DNA of 25,283 nucleotides from CAZXCK01 sp964639225 (GTDB lineage: Bacteria; Chloroflexota; Anaerolineae; Aggregatilineales; Phototrophicaceae). The translations under genes and the position numbers were made by a program. Shown here one piece after another: positions 1 to 10,200 of this stretch. The DNA lies in assembly GCA_964639225.1 (NCBI GenBank), contig CAZXCK010000057.1, positions 1-25,283 of the forward strand, in the 5' to 3' direction. The notes beneath the pieces are model-generated. The model saw only the letters and a list, made by a program, of their open reading frames with translations, did not search any database and was not told the DNA's origin. Position 1 is the first letter of the stretch. Each line of letters begins with the position of its first letter.

Positions 1-1
1 C

Positions 2-226
2 ATCGACGAGGCACAGGACACCGCCCAGCGCGAACAGCGCATCAGCGAGATTACTGCGCAGTACCAGTCGGCGGAGACAGTCGATGAACTGCTGCGCATC
101 ACCCTGGACGAGCTGGGCCGTTCGCTGGGGGCCAGCCGGGGCATGGTTCGCCTGGGCAAAACCGCCAGCACTCCCAACGGCAACGGCAGCAACGGCCATC
201 ACCCCAACGGAGGTGACGCCTCATGA
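2..226 (+). CDS. C-terminal end of a GAF-domain sensor protein (5' end outside window)
   Basis: This is an open frame from the window edge to a TGA at 224-226, leaving 74 residues. The visible part begins with a charged helix (EAQDTAQREQRISEIT). It continues as the first helix and strand of a GAF-like fold (VDELLRITLDELGRSLGASRGMVRLGK) and ends in an Asn/Gly/Ser-rich tail (NGNGSNGHHPNGG). The next two genes end with the same arrangement, so this is probably another member of the same sensor family that lacks a kinase in its last part. Its stop codon overlaps the next ATG (ATGA at 223-226), which indicates translational coupling. Upstream domains cannot be seen. Family assignment rests on similarity to its neighbours. 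Confidence 0.75.
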   Translation: MDEAQDTAQREQRISEITAQYQSAETVDELLRITLDELGRSLGASRGMVRLGKTASTPNGNGSNGHHPNGGDAS

Positions 227-1899
227 CGACCGAAACGCTGAAACAATGGTTTTTCTCCGTTCTGTACGATTATCAGGACCCACTCGACCGCCGCCGCGCC
301 CTGGCGCTGATCCTGTTCAGCCTGCTGGCGACAGCGATGAGCCTGCTGGCGCTGCCCTTTGTCATCAGTGCGAATGTCGAATTCCAGGGGCTGATTTTCC
401 AGCGCGTTGAGTACACGCTGCTCACCATTCCAGCATTGTCTGGCGTGGTGCATTTTCTGGTTCAGACAGGCCGCCTGCGCCCCGCCACGCTGCTGACGGT
501 CGCCTATAGTGTGCTGGCGGCGCTGCTCATCGTGCGCACCAACGGCATTCTGACGCCCGCGCTGGTCGCGGTGATGGTCCCGGTAGTGCTGGCTGGTCTG
601 CTGCTGGAGCGAACCGAGATGTTCATCACCACGCTGCTGATAACCATCGCCACAATGACGACCGCCGTCGTGGAAATCGGTTCGCTGGTCGGCGTGTTTA
701 CCAGTGGTCTGGCGCTGCCCTTCGCGCTGCTGTTTCTCATGTCGCTGACACTGTTCATCTTTGGCGGCGATGTCAGCCACATAGCCCGGCAGAAAATCCG
801 CGATGTCGAACGCTTCAAGGCGGTCAGCGGACTGGCCGGGCAGATCAGCCGCCACACCGACGAACAGAGCATCTACACCTACGCGCTGGAACTCATCCGG
901 CGCGACCTGGGCCACAGCTTCGCCCAGGTTTTCCTGGTGGACGAGCAGCGCCTGCTCACCCGGCGGCGGCGCATGGGCGAGGATGATATCGTGTCGGACA
1001 TTCGCCTGCCGCACGCCAGCGGCCTCATCGAAGCCCAGCGTAAGCGCGTGCCGGTCCACATCTCATTCGAGGACCAGACTTCGCGGCGCTCACACTTTTT
1101 GCCCGCTTCGGCTTACGGCATCGCCTGTCCGGTGATCGTCGATGATGAAGTTGTCGCCGTGCTGGACATTCAGAGCGACGATGATCTCTTTGAGGAAAGC
1201 GACCTGGCGCTGCTGAACGCCCTGGCGGAGCAGCTCGGCACTGCGCTGGAAGCTGCCCACACGGTGCGGGCTTTGCAGGAACTGGTCGCCGACCGCGAGG
1301 CCGTCGTCGATGCGCTGCGCCAGCAGGTGCAGGAACTCAAACACAGCGCGGAACAGGTCGTCGGAGATGTGTGGGACGCTTATTTTGAACGGCGCGGACG
1401 GCGCGCGATCGGCTTTGACGCCGACACCGGCTCCGGCGAGATCATCCCCGCTTACGACATTCCGCAGCCGCTGGCCGCCGTGCTGGCACGCGGCGAGCCG
1501 CACATCGAAACCCACGACAGCGAGCAACTGGTCATGATGCCGCTGCTGCTGCGCGGCGAGGTGCTGGGCGCGCTGGCCTTCAGCCTGCCGCCCGATCTCC
1601 CTGTCAACGAGCGCCAGCTACGCCTGATGCGCAGCGTCAGCAGCCGTCTGGCGCTGGCCCTGGACAACAAGCGCCTGCTGGAGCAGAACGAGGCCCGCGT
1701 CGTCCGCGAGCGCACCGCCAACGAGATTACCAGTCTGCTGATCGGCGCGACTGAGATCGACTCGGTGATGTCGCTGGCCGCCGAATCGTTTAACGATATG
1801 CTGGGTGCCATCAATACGCGCGTTTACCTGCGTCCAGAGGCCATGACCGGACCGGCCAGCGCCGCCGCTGGCTCAGAACATAACGGGGGTACGGCCTGA
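223..1899 (+). CDS. Six-helix membrane GAF-domain sensor without kinase domain
   Basis: A 558-residue protein. The ATG overlaps the previous stop, and a GGAGGTGA Shine-Dalgarno lies at about 209-216. Six hydrophobic segments are visible at about residues 26-50, 61-81, 87-105, 109-128, 133-155 and 160-181, forming an integral membrane input domain. A GAF domain follows at about 203-345 (ending LNALAEQLGTALEAAH), then a short coiled coil (345-375). After that comes a degenerate GAF-like module starting near Trp384 and containing LLLRGEVLGALAFSLP and SRLALALDNKRLLEQ. The C-terminus carries a lone GAF first helix (about 495-535) and a Gly/Asn tail. There is no HisKA, HATPase, GGDEF or HTH domain, so it probably senses and relays through a partner, most simply the kinase encoded two genes downstream. 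The ligand is unknown. GAF domains can bind small molecules, but no bilin-attachment Cys motif is evident. Confidence 0.85.
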   Translation: MTTETLKQWFFSVLYDYQDPLDRRRALALILFSLLATAMSLLALPFVISANVEFQGLIFQRVEYTLLTIPALSGVVHFLVQTGRLRPATLLTVAYSVLAALLIVRTNGILTPALVAVMVPVVLAGLLLERTEMFITTLLITIATMTTAVVEIGSLVGVFTSGLALPFALLFLMSLTLFIFGGDVSHIARQKIRDVERFKAVSGLAGQISRHTDEQSIYTYALELIRRDLGHSFAQVFLVDEQRLLTRRRRMGEDDIVSDIRLPHASGLIEAQRKRVPVHISFEDQTSRRSHFLPASAYGIACPVIVDDEVVAVLDIQSDDDLFEESDLALLNALAEQLGTALEAAHTVRALQELVADREAVVDALRQQVQELKHSAEQVVGDVWDAYFERRGRRAIGFDADTGSGEIIPAYDIPQPLAAVLARGEPHIETHDSEQLVMMPLLLRGEVLGALAFSLPPDLPVNERQLRLMRSVSSRLALALDNKRLLEQNEARVVRERTANEITSLLIGATEIDSVMSLAAESFNDMLGAINTRVYLRPEAMTGPASAAAGSEHNGGTA

Positions 1900-4193
1900 T
1901 GAATGCCTTAATTGATCGTTTGTGGTTGTCGTCGCTGCCCATCCGCACCCGGCTGCTGCTGCTGTTTATTGTCGCCGCCCTGGTGCCAACGCTGGTGGCT
2001 TTCGCTGTCATCCAGCGTGAGGTGCGTACCGTCGATCTGCAGAACCTGCGCACCTACATCACCGAGCGCGGCGACAACCGTGCCGATTCCGTTGAAGACA
2101 TTCTGAACCGCATGCGCTCTGAGATGGAAGTGTTCGTCAACGAGTCGCAGAACCGGCAGCGCCTGATGTATGTCGCATCCGGCAACCCGGTCGCCAGAGC
2201 GCCCGAAGACCTGGTGAGCTACATCGATGAGCGCCTCATCGGCAGCGGGCTGTTCGAGCAGGTGCGCGTGCTGTCGTCTGATGTCAACGCGCTGGGCGAG
2301 CAGATGCCAGGTGGCGTGGTCCAGTTCAGCAACACGGTTATCACCGAGGACGGCCCGGCGCAGGCTGTTGAACGCTTTACCGACCAGTCAGACTCGCCGG
2401 CCTACGCAGCGGCTCGTACCGCCGCCACCCGCCGCGACACCGAACGGCTGACCGTCTACACCGAGGATGACCGCCTGATCGTCGAGATTATTCAGGTGCT
2501 GACTCTGGGCAACAATCCGGTCGCCTTTGTAATCGGTCGGGCCAATGTGGACAACACACTACTGCCCATTCTGCAAAGTGAGGGCAACCTGGTTACCAAC
2601 AACAGCTACCTGACCACCACCACTGGCCACATGGTCGCGCCAGCGGGTTATATGCAGCGTGCGGCTCAGTCGGCGCGGGTGGCGCCAATCAACCGCGCGC
2701 TGGGCCAGTTAACCGGTACCGCGATCTATCAGGTGGGCGACGTTGAGATGGTGGGGCATTATCGAGGTGTGGCGGGCACACCGCTGGTACTCATCACCGA
2801 GACGCCCACCGACACCACCTTCAGCCTGACGCTGGCCGAGGTCTACAATCAGGCGGCGGTGGTGGTGCTGGCTATGCTGGCGCTCTCCGGCGGTCTGGCG
2901 CTGGTCGCCAGCCAGACCATCCTCTCTCCGGTGGATTCGCTGCGCGCCAATATGCGCGCCCTGCGCGACAACAACTTCGACAGCCCGGTCGACTCAGCCG
3001 ACCGCAGTGACGAGTTCGGCAACCTGGGGCGGACTTTCGTCGGCATGCGCCGCGAGCTGCAAAGTCGGGTGGAAGACCTGCGTGCCAGTATCAACAACCG
3101 GATGCGCGACGTGCAGGCCACCCAGGAAGTCAGCCGCTTTGCCGTCACCCAGCGCGACACACAGGCGCTGATGGACCAGGTGGTAGACCTGATCCGCGAT
3201 CTGTTCCAGAGCATCTACCACGCGCAGATTTTCATCATCGACAATAACGGCGAGTGGGCCATCCTGCGCGCCAGCACCGGCGAACCGGGGCGAAAACTGC
3301 TGGAACGCGGCCATCGGCTGGCGGTCGGCAGTGCCAGCGTGATCGGTCAGGTGACCGATCAGGGGCGGGTGGTCGTCGCCCGCGACGCCGCCGCCAGTGA
3401 AATTCACCGGCGCAACGAACTGCTGCCTGCCACACGCGCCGAGCTGGCTATCCCGCTGCGCATCGGTGACCGAGTCATCGGCGCGCTGGATGTTCAGAGC
3501 GAGCAGGCCAACAGCTTCACCACCGATGAAATCAACATCCTTCAGATTATGGCGGACCAGATCGCCGTCGCCATTGAGAACTCGCGGCTCTATCAGGAGT
3601 CCATGCGTCAGTTGGAGCAGCTCAACGCGGCCCAGCGAGACGCGATGGGCAGCGCCTGGCGCGAGCATATGCTCAACCGCCGCCAGCACAGCCTGCTAAC
3701 CGAAGCTGGCCAGGTGCAGCTAGCGGCCTCATCGCCGCTGCGCCATGAGGCGATGGTGCGCCAGCAGCCGGTCGTCGGCGAGACGACCGAGCGCAGTACC
3801 ATCCCGTTCGCTGTGCCCATCACGCTGCGCGGTCATATTCTGGGCGCGGTGGAATGGGAACTGCCAACGGCGGATTTCTCCAGCGATAAGGTCGAACTGG
3901 CGCAGGAGATGGTGAACCGGCTGGCCCTCAGCCTGGATAATGCGCGTCTGTTCCAGGAGAGCCGCCGCGCCATCGACCGCGAGCGCGTCGTCAATGAGAT
4001 CGCCGCCAAACTGACGACACACACGGAAATTGACGAGATTCTACAGACCGCAGTCCGCGAGGTGGGTCAGGCGCTGCGCGTGCCTCAGGTGAGCATCAAC
4101 CTGGCCTGGGCACAACCCGCCGAAGTGCCAGCCAATGGCAGCGGCAACGGCAACGGCTCGGCCAATGGCAAATCCGACGGCTTAGGTGAGTGA
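1899..4193 (+). CDS. Membrane sensor: extracytoplasmic (Cache-like) domain, HAMP, GAF; no kinase
   Basis: A 764-residue protein. The ATG at 1899 overlaps the previous TGA, and a GGGGGT stretch sits about 8 bases upstream. Layout: membrane segment at about 16-38, a large extracytoplasmic sensor region of about 270 residues that is probably a double-Cache-type fold, second membrane segment at about 318-341, and HAMP at about 342-394. A GAF domain follows at about 409-568 (LRASTGEPGRK, IGALDVQSEQ, MADQIAVAIENSRLYQES). A degenerate GAF-like module then starts near Trp587 and is followed by an isolated GAF helix (EIDEILQTAVREVGQALRV). The protein ends in an Asn/Gly/Ser-rich tail. The top half resembles a chemoreceptor or sensor kinase, but there is no methyl-accepting domain and no kinase domain. 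It is therefore a receptor subunit that needs a partner. Its GAF is clearly a paralogue of two GAF units in the next gene. The Cache assignment is inferred from topology only. Confidence 0.85.
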   Translation: MNALIDRLWLSSLPIRTRLLLLFIVAALVPTLVAFAVIQREVRTVDLQNLRTYITERGDNRADSVEDILNRMRSEMEVFVNESQNRQRLMYVASGNPVARAPEDLVSYIDERLIGSGLFEQVRVLSSDVNALGEQMPGGVVQFSNTVITEDGPAQAVERFTDQSDSPAYAAARTAATRRDTERLTVYTEDDRLIVEIIQVLTLGNNPVAFVIGRANVDNTLLPILQSEGNLVTNNSYLTTTTGHMVAPAGYMQRAAQSARVAPINRALGQLTGTAIYQVGDVEMVGHYRGVAGTPLVLITETPTDTTFSLTLAEVYNQAAVVVLAMLALSGGLALVASQTILSPVDSLRANMRALRDNNFDSPVDSADRSDEFGNLGRTFVGMRRELQSRVEDLRASINNRMRDVQATQEVSRFAVTQRDTQALMDQVVDLIRDLFQSIYHAQIFIIDNNGEWAILRASTGEPGRKLLERGHRLAVGSASVIGQVTDQGRVVVARDAAASEIHRRNELLPATRAELAIPLRIGDRVIGALDVQSEQANSFTTDEINILQIMADQIAVAIENSRLYQESMRQLEQLNAAQRDAMGSAWREHMLNRRQHSLLTEAGQVQLAASSPLRHEAMVRQQPVVGETTERSTIPFAVPITLRGHILGAVEWELPTADFSSDKVELAQEMVNRLALSLDNARLFQESRRAIDRERVVNEIAAKLTTHTEIDEILQTAVREVGQALRVPQVSINLAWAQPAEVPANGSGNGNGSANGKSDGLGE

Positions 4194-4201
4194 TAAGACC
4201 G

Positions 4202-7200
4202 ATGACGACACAGACATCTGTTGCGAATTCGATGGCGCGGATGCGTCTCAGCGCCTTACAGGGCCGCATCGTGTGGCGGGCTGGCCTGGTGATGGCCGCC
4301 GTCCTGGCGCTGCCGCTCATTGTACTGATTATCATCGTGCAGACCAACGCCCGCCACGACCTCAACCAGTCCACCGAACAGGCGCTGGCGTCGCTGACGG
4401 TGGGCATGGAGCGTATGCTGGACGGACCGGTGAGCGACATCGAGGCGCTGGCCAACCGCTCGACCATGCGCAGTTATGCGTCGCAGTTGGTCGCTGTGCC
4501 CATCAACGAATTCACCCGCGAGGATGGCGGCACGCTGATCGCCGATATGCTCAGCGACTTTGACGACCTGCTCAGCGGTCATCGCGGCCTGTATCTGTCG
4601 GTGCGTTACATCACCCGCGAGGGGCGAACCTTCGGCGAGGCGTTTTCCATTGGCAACGAGACACAGTTCATTACCCAGCCGCGCCAGTTCGACATGACCG
4701 ACGACTCGACTTACCTGACGGCGCTGGGTGCCCAGCGCGAGTCGCGGGCCTTGTTCAGCCCGGTGACGTTCGACGCGGAAGGTCGCCCGGATATGGTGAC
4801 GCTGTACGCGCCGGTGCTGCCGAACCAGAGCGCCATCGAGCCGGTCGGCGTGGTCCAACTGGTCGTTCACATGGAGACGCTGCAAAACTTCGCCCAGACC
4901 GCCCTGGACAATCCGCTGGTCGCTGCGCCGGACCGGCGCGTGCTGCTGCTGGACGCCGCCAGCAATATCCTGGCCGACACCAATCCAGGCGCGGAGTCCG
5001 AAGCGCTGTCGCTGCTTACAACCAATATCGGCGCTTTTACACTGACTGGCACCGCCGATGGTGGGCTGGCTTCGGTGCGTGTTCTCGACGGTTATAACGG
5101 CCTGGATATGCCCTGGCGCATCGCCATTGTTGACAGTTCCAATCCGTTGATGCAGCGCGCCAACCAGCAAACTCTGTTGTTCCTGATCGGCTATGGTGTG
5201 GTGATCGCCATTGGTCTGGCGACACTCCAGATTTCGCTGACCGTCGTCACCCGTCCCCTGGCCGATGCCGTCCAGCGTGTGCAGAGTCTGGCCAGCGGCG
5301 CTGATCCACAGGCACAGCCCGCGCGCGTGACAGGCACAGGCGACGAAATCGACGGGCTGTTCTCATCGATTGGCGGCATCAGCCAGCGCCTCAACCAGAT
5401 GAACGAGACGCTGGAGAGGCAGACTCAGCGCCGCCGCCGCGACCTGGAGCTGACCTCGCGCATTGGCCGCGAAGTGGCGTCGCTGCACGAGATCGACACG
5501 CTGATGAAACGGGCCATCAACCTCATCTGCGACGAATTTGGTTATTATCATGCCCAGATTTTCCTGGTTGACGACGCCGGTATCAACGCGGTGCTGGTTC
5601 ACAGCCGGGGGCGCGCCGGCGAGAAGCTGCTGGCGCAGAACTTCAAGATTCCGGTCGGCTCGGAGACGGTCATCGGCACGGTGACGGCCCAGGGCAGACC
5701 GGTTATCGTTGACGACACCGCCCGCCGGGGCCGCGCGCCGCACGCCATCAATCCCGTGCTGGCCGAAACCCGCGCCGAGATGGGCCTGCCACTGCTCGTT
5801 GGCGATCAGGTGATGGGCGTGCTGGACGTACAGAGCAAAGAGCCGGACGCCTTCCATGAGGACGATCTGCCGGTGTTTACGCTGCTGGCGGACCAGCTCG
5901 CGGTCGCCATTCACAACACGCGGCTGGTCGCCCAGGCGGAGCGCCGCGTGCAGCAGATCGACACGCTCAACCGCCAGCTTACCCGCAGCGCCTGGGAACA
6001 GGCCAGCGAACGCATCCAGTTGAGCGGCGGCTATCGCTATAATCTGCTGGATGTCGAAGCTGACCCAGCGCCCGCCGGTGACATGCCGGACGCCCTGCAG
6101 GCACCCATCAGCATCCGCAACGAGTCAGTCGGCACGCTGTCGGTGCAGCCTGCCGAGGACCAGGAGTTCACCGACGGCGATCGTATGGTGCTGCAGGCTG
6201 TCGCCAGCCGCGTGGCGCTCGCCATCGAAAACGCGCGACTGTTCCAGGAGACGCAGGCCAGCCTGGCCGAGACCTCGACACTGTACGGCCTGAGCCGTCT
6301 GATGAACGAAGCCAACACGCTGGACGACATCATCCACGCCATCATCGACGGCCTGATGCCCGACGCCAGCGGCGGCCAGGTGTGGCTGTTCGACGAGTCG
6401 TTCATCTCGATTCAGGACGCGCAGTGGATGGAAATCGCCGCCGACCTGGGCCTGGGTCGCCGTCCCAGCGTGCCCGAAGCCGCCTGGCCAGAGCGCCGTC
6501 TGACGCTGGCCGGGACCAGCTTCGCGCAGCACATCAGCGAGGAGACCGTCACGCTGATTACGGACATCGAACAGGATGCGCGCCTGCAGGACGACCCGGC
6601 CATCCGCGCCGCCTTCCGCGAAATCGAGGCGCGCGCGCTGGTGATTGTCCCGCTGAAGGGTTTGTGGCACGGTCTGCTCACCATCGAGTTCGCCGCGCCG
6701 CGCCAGTTCCAGGAGCGCGATGGCCGCATCTACATGGCGCTCATCGACCAGGCCAGCGTCGCCGTTGACAACCGCCTGCTGATGCGCCAGACCGAAGAAG
6801 AAGTGGCGCGCAACGAAAACCTGTACGCCGCCAGCCGTATCATCAACACCGCGCAGACGCTCAACGAACTGATCTACGCCGCAGTCGCCACCACGCCCAG
6901 CACCGATCTGGACTACGCGCTCAGCCTGCTGGAAGGCGAACCGGACGAGCATGGCTGGCCGACCCGCGCCCGCATGGTGGCCCGATCGCTGCACGGCCAG
7001 ATCGAAGAGATGGACATGGTCTACGCGACGGAGTTCGCGCAGGACTCGCCGATATACGAGCGCGAGCCGGAGATTCTGGTCGATGACGACCCCGAAAACG
7101 AGGACGTGAAACCCGCCATCCGCTGGCTGCGCGAGCATGGTTTCCGCTTCTCGGCCATGTTCCCGCTGTTCAGCGTGAACCAGCCCATCGCGCTGTTCCA

Positions 7201-10200
7201 CGTCTTTTCGACGCAGCCCCACAGCCAGCTCGACAACACCGACTACGAGATGTATCGCGCCATCACTGGCCAGATGAGCGGCCAGATTCAGATTCGCCGG
7301 CTGCTGGAAAGCACCGAGTCCGCTCTGGACGAGACGCGCCGTTTGTACGTCGCCAGCCGGGCGATTGTCGCCGCGCCAGATATGGCAGCCATCTTCGACG
7401 CCAGCATCAAATATCTGAAGCAGCCTTTTGAGAACGTCACCGAGCAGATGATCCGTGTGACACTGCTGCTGGCCGACCCGGACCCGGTCCCCGACGCGCC
7501 TTATCTGGAAGCCGTGCGCGCCTGGTCCAACACGCCGGAGATGACCGTTCTCGGTCGCTTTGAGCGCGAGTTCCTGCCTTACGGTCGTCTGACCACAAAG
7601 GTGGACCGCGCGCTGCACATCAGCGCCCCGGATGACTACGAGCGCGACCCGATCCTGCGTGCCGAGCCGGACCTGCGCCAGCGGCTGGCGGAGCGCGACA
7701 TCCAGAGCATGGTGCTCGTTCCGGTGCGTTCGCGTGGCAACTGGTTTGGCGTCATCGTCTGCCAGAGTGCCGTGCCACACGCTTTCAGCGAGCAGTATGT
7801 GCGTTTCGTCAGCGCGCTTTCCGACCAGGTGGCTATCGCCATCGACAACCAGCGCCTGTTCGGTCAGATTCAATCGTCGCTGGAAGAGACGAGCATCCTT
7901 TACCAGGCCAGCCGCGCCCTGTCTGACGCCACCGGCCCCGCCGATGTGCTCGACGTGGTGGTGGGCTATCTCATCCAGCCGCATGTGGACCGCGCTCTCA
8001 TCGGTCTGCTGCAAGGGACCAGTTGGGATGACCCCGCCGCCAGCGTGGAGATCGTCGCCAGTTGGAGCGAAGACGGCGACACCGGTCTCAACGGCCTGGT
8101 TCTCAACCGCGAGGTGTTCCCCGCCTGGGACCGGCTGGCCAGCACACGACCGCTGCTGCTGGACGACATCCAGAATGCGCCCGACCTGGAAAAAGCCGAA
8201 GCCGCCGCCCTCAGCGAACTGGACGCGCGCGCCCTGGCCATCATTCCGCTGCGCGTACCGGCCCGTTCGATTGGCTTTATCTGGATCAGTTCGCGCGAGC
8301 CGTATGCTCACCAGCACGAGCGCGATATGCGTACTTATCAGGCGTTCGCCGAGCAGGCATCGCTGACGCTGGAAGCGTCTTACCTGCTGGAACAGACCGA
8401 ACGCCGCGCCCGCCAGCTCCAGACCTCCGCCGAAGTCAGCCGCCGCGCCGGTACCCTGCTGGACCTCGAGGCGCTGATGACGCAGGTGGTGGAACTCATC
8501 AAGGAATCGTTCAGCTACGACCACGCGCAGATTTTCCTGATGGACGAGCGCGACGAATACGCGGTGCTGCGCGCCAGCACCGGCGAACCGGGCCGGCTGC
8601 TGCTGGCTACCAATCACAAGCTGGCCAAAGGCTCGGACAGCGTCATCGGTATGGTGACGGCCCGCGCCGAGGTCCAGGTGGCCCTCGACACCGAGGCCGC
8701 CGACGTGATCCACAAGCCGAACCCCTTCCTGCCGCAGACGCGCTCCGAGCTGGCGCTGCCACTCATCATCAAAGGCAGGGTGATCGGCGCGCTGGACGTG
8801 CAGTCCAACCAGCCCAACGCATTCAGCGAGCAGGATATCGCCGCGCTGAACACCCTGGCGGCGCAGATCGCCGTCGCCATCGACAACGCCCGGCTGTACC
8901 AGGACTCGCAGGAACAGGCGGCCAACATGGGCTTCCTGTTCGATGTCACCACGGCTGCTGCCGCCGCCGACACGCTGGAAGAGACGCTGCACAACGTGGC
9001 CGCCAACCTGTACAACGCGCTCGATGCGCTGTCGGTGACGATCTACGTGCCGCAGTTGTACGTCGATGACTTTGGCAATACACGCGCCACCATGATGCCG
9101 ATGGCGCTGGCTGGTGTGGACCAGCCGCTGAGCGAGCTGGAAGAGGTCAACCTGGACGCCGACGACCGGCTGGTGGGGCTGGTCGCCGCGCAGAAAGAGG
9201 CGCTGCTGGTCAGCAATGTGACCAGCGAAGGGCGCTATCTGCCGGTGGCCTCGCAGGCCAAATCGGCGGCGCTGCTGCCGCTGATTTCCAGCGGCGAGGT
9301 GATCGGCCTGATCGTCATCGAGAACGCGCGCGCGCGGGCCTTCGACGCCGACGACCTGCAACTGTTCAAGACGATGGCCGGCTCGCTGTCGGCGATTGTG
9401 CAGTCCGCGCTGCTGCTGGACCAGCTCACCCGCACCAACGAACAGCTCCGCGAACTGGACCGCCTCAAGAGCGACTTCCTGGCCAACATGAGCCACGAGC
9501 TGCGCACCCCGCTGAACTCCATCATCGGCTTCAGCCGTGTGATGCTCAAGGGCATCGACGGGCCGCTGACCGAGATGCAGGAGCAGGACCTGACGACCAT
9601 CTACAACAGCGGCCAGCATCTGCTGATGCTCATCAACGACGTGCTGGACCAGGCCAAGATCGCCGCTGGCAAGATGGACCTCAAGTTCGACTACTTCGAC
9701 GTCAAACCGCTGATCGAGGGCGTGAAGTCCATCGGTGTCGGTCTGGTGAAGGACAAGCCCATCAATCTGCTGGTGGAACTGGCCCCCAACCTGCCGCGCG
9801 CCTACGGCGACGAGTTCCGCACGCGCCAGGTGCTGCTAAATCTGGTGTCCAACGCGGCCAAGTTCACCAGTGAAGGCTCGATCACCATGCGCGTCTACCC
9901 GGTCACAGACGAACAGACCGGCAAGCAGATGGTACGCATGGACGTCATCGACACCGGCGTGGGCATCGCCGAAGAGGAGATGCCGCTGCTGTTTGAGGCG
10001 TTCCGCCAGATCGACTCCTCGCTGACGCGCACGCACGGCGGCACGGGCCTGGGCCTGCCCATCGCTCGCTCGCTGGTGGAGATGCAGGGCGGCGAGATGT
10101 CCGTCAGTTCGCAGGTGAACGTTGGCTCGGTGTTCAGCATCACCGTGCCCACCGAGGAAACCGTCACGGCGACGGAATCCGATGACGACAGCGCCAGCAG

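Noticed and set aside
5442..9426. Phytochrome-type (bilin-binding) GAF domains in the giant kinase
   Set aside because: I saw no PHC-x-x-H or similar Cys attachment motif and no PHY domain, so there is no evidence for light sensing.
6125..9619. Very long minus-strand open frame (over 1100 codons) inside the giant kinase gene
   Set aside because: It lies wholly opposite a gene with clear GAF domains. Its translation is rich in His, Gln, Arg and Val without domain motifs, as expected for the antisense of a GC-rich gene.
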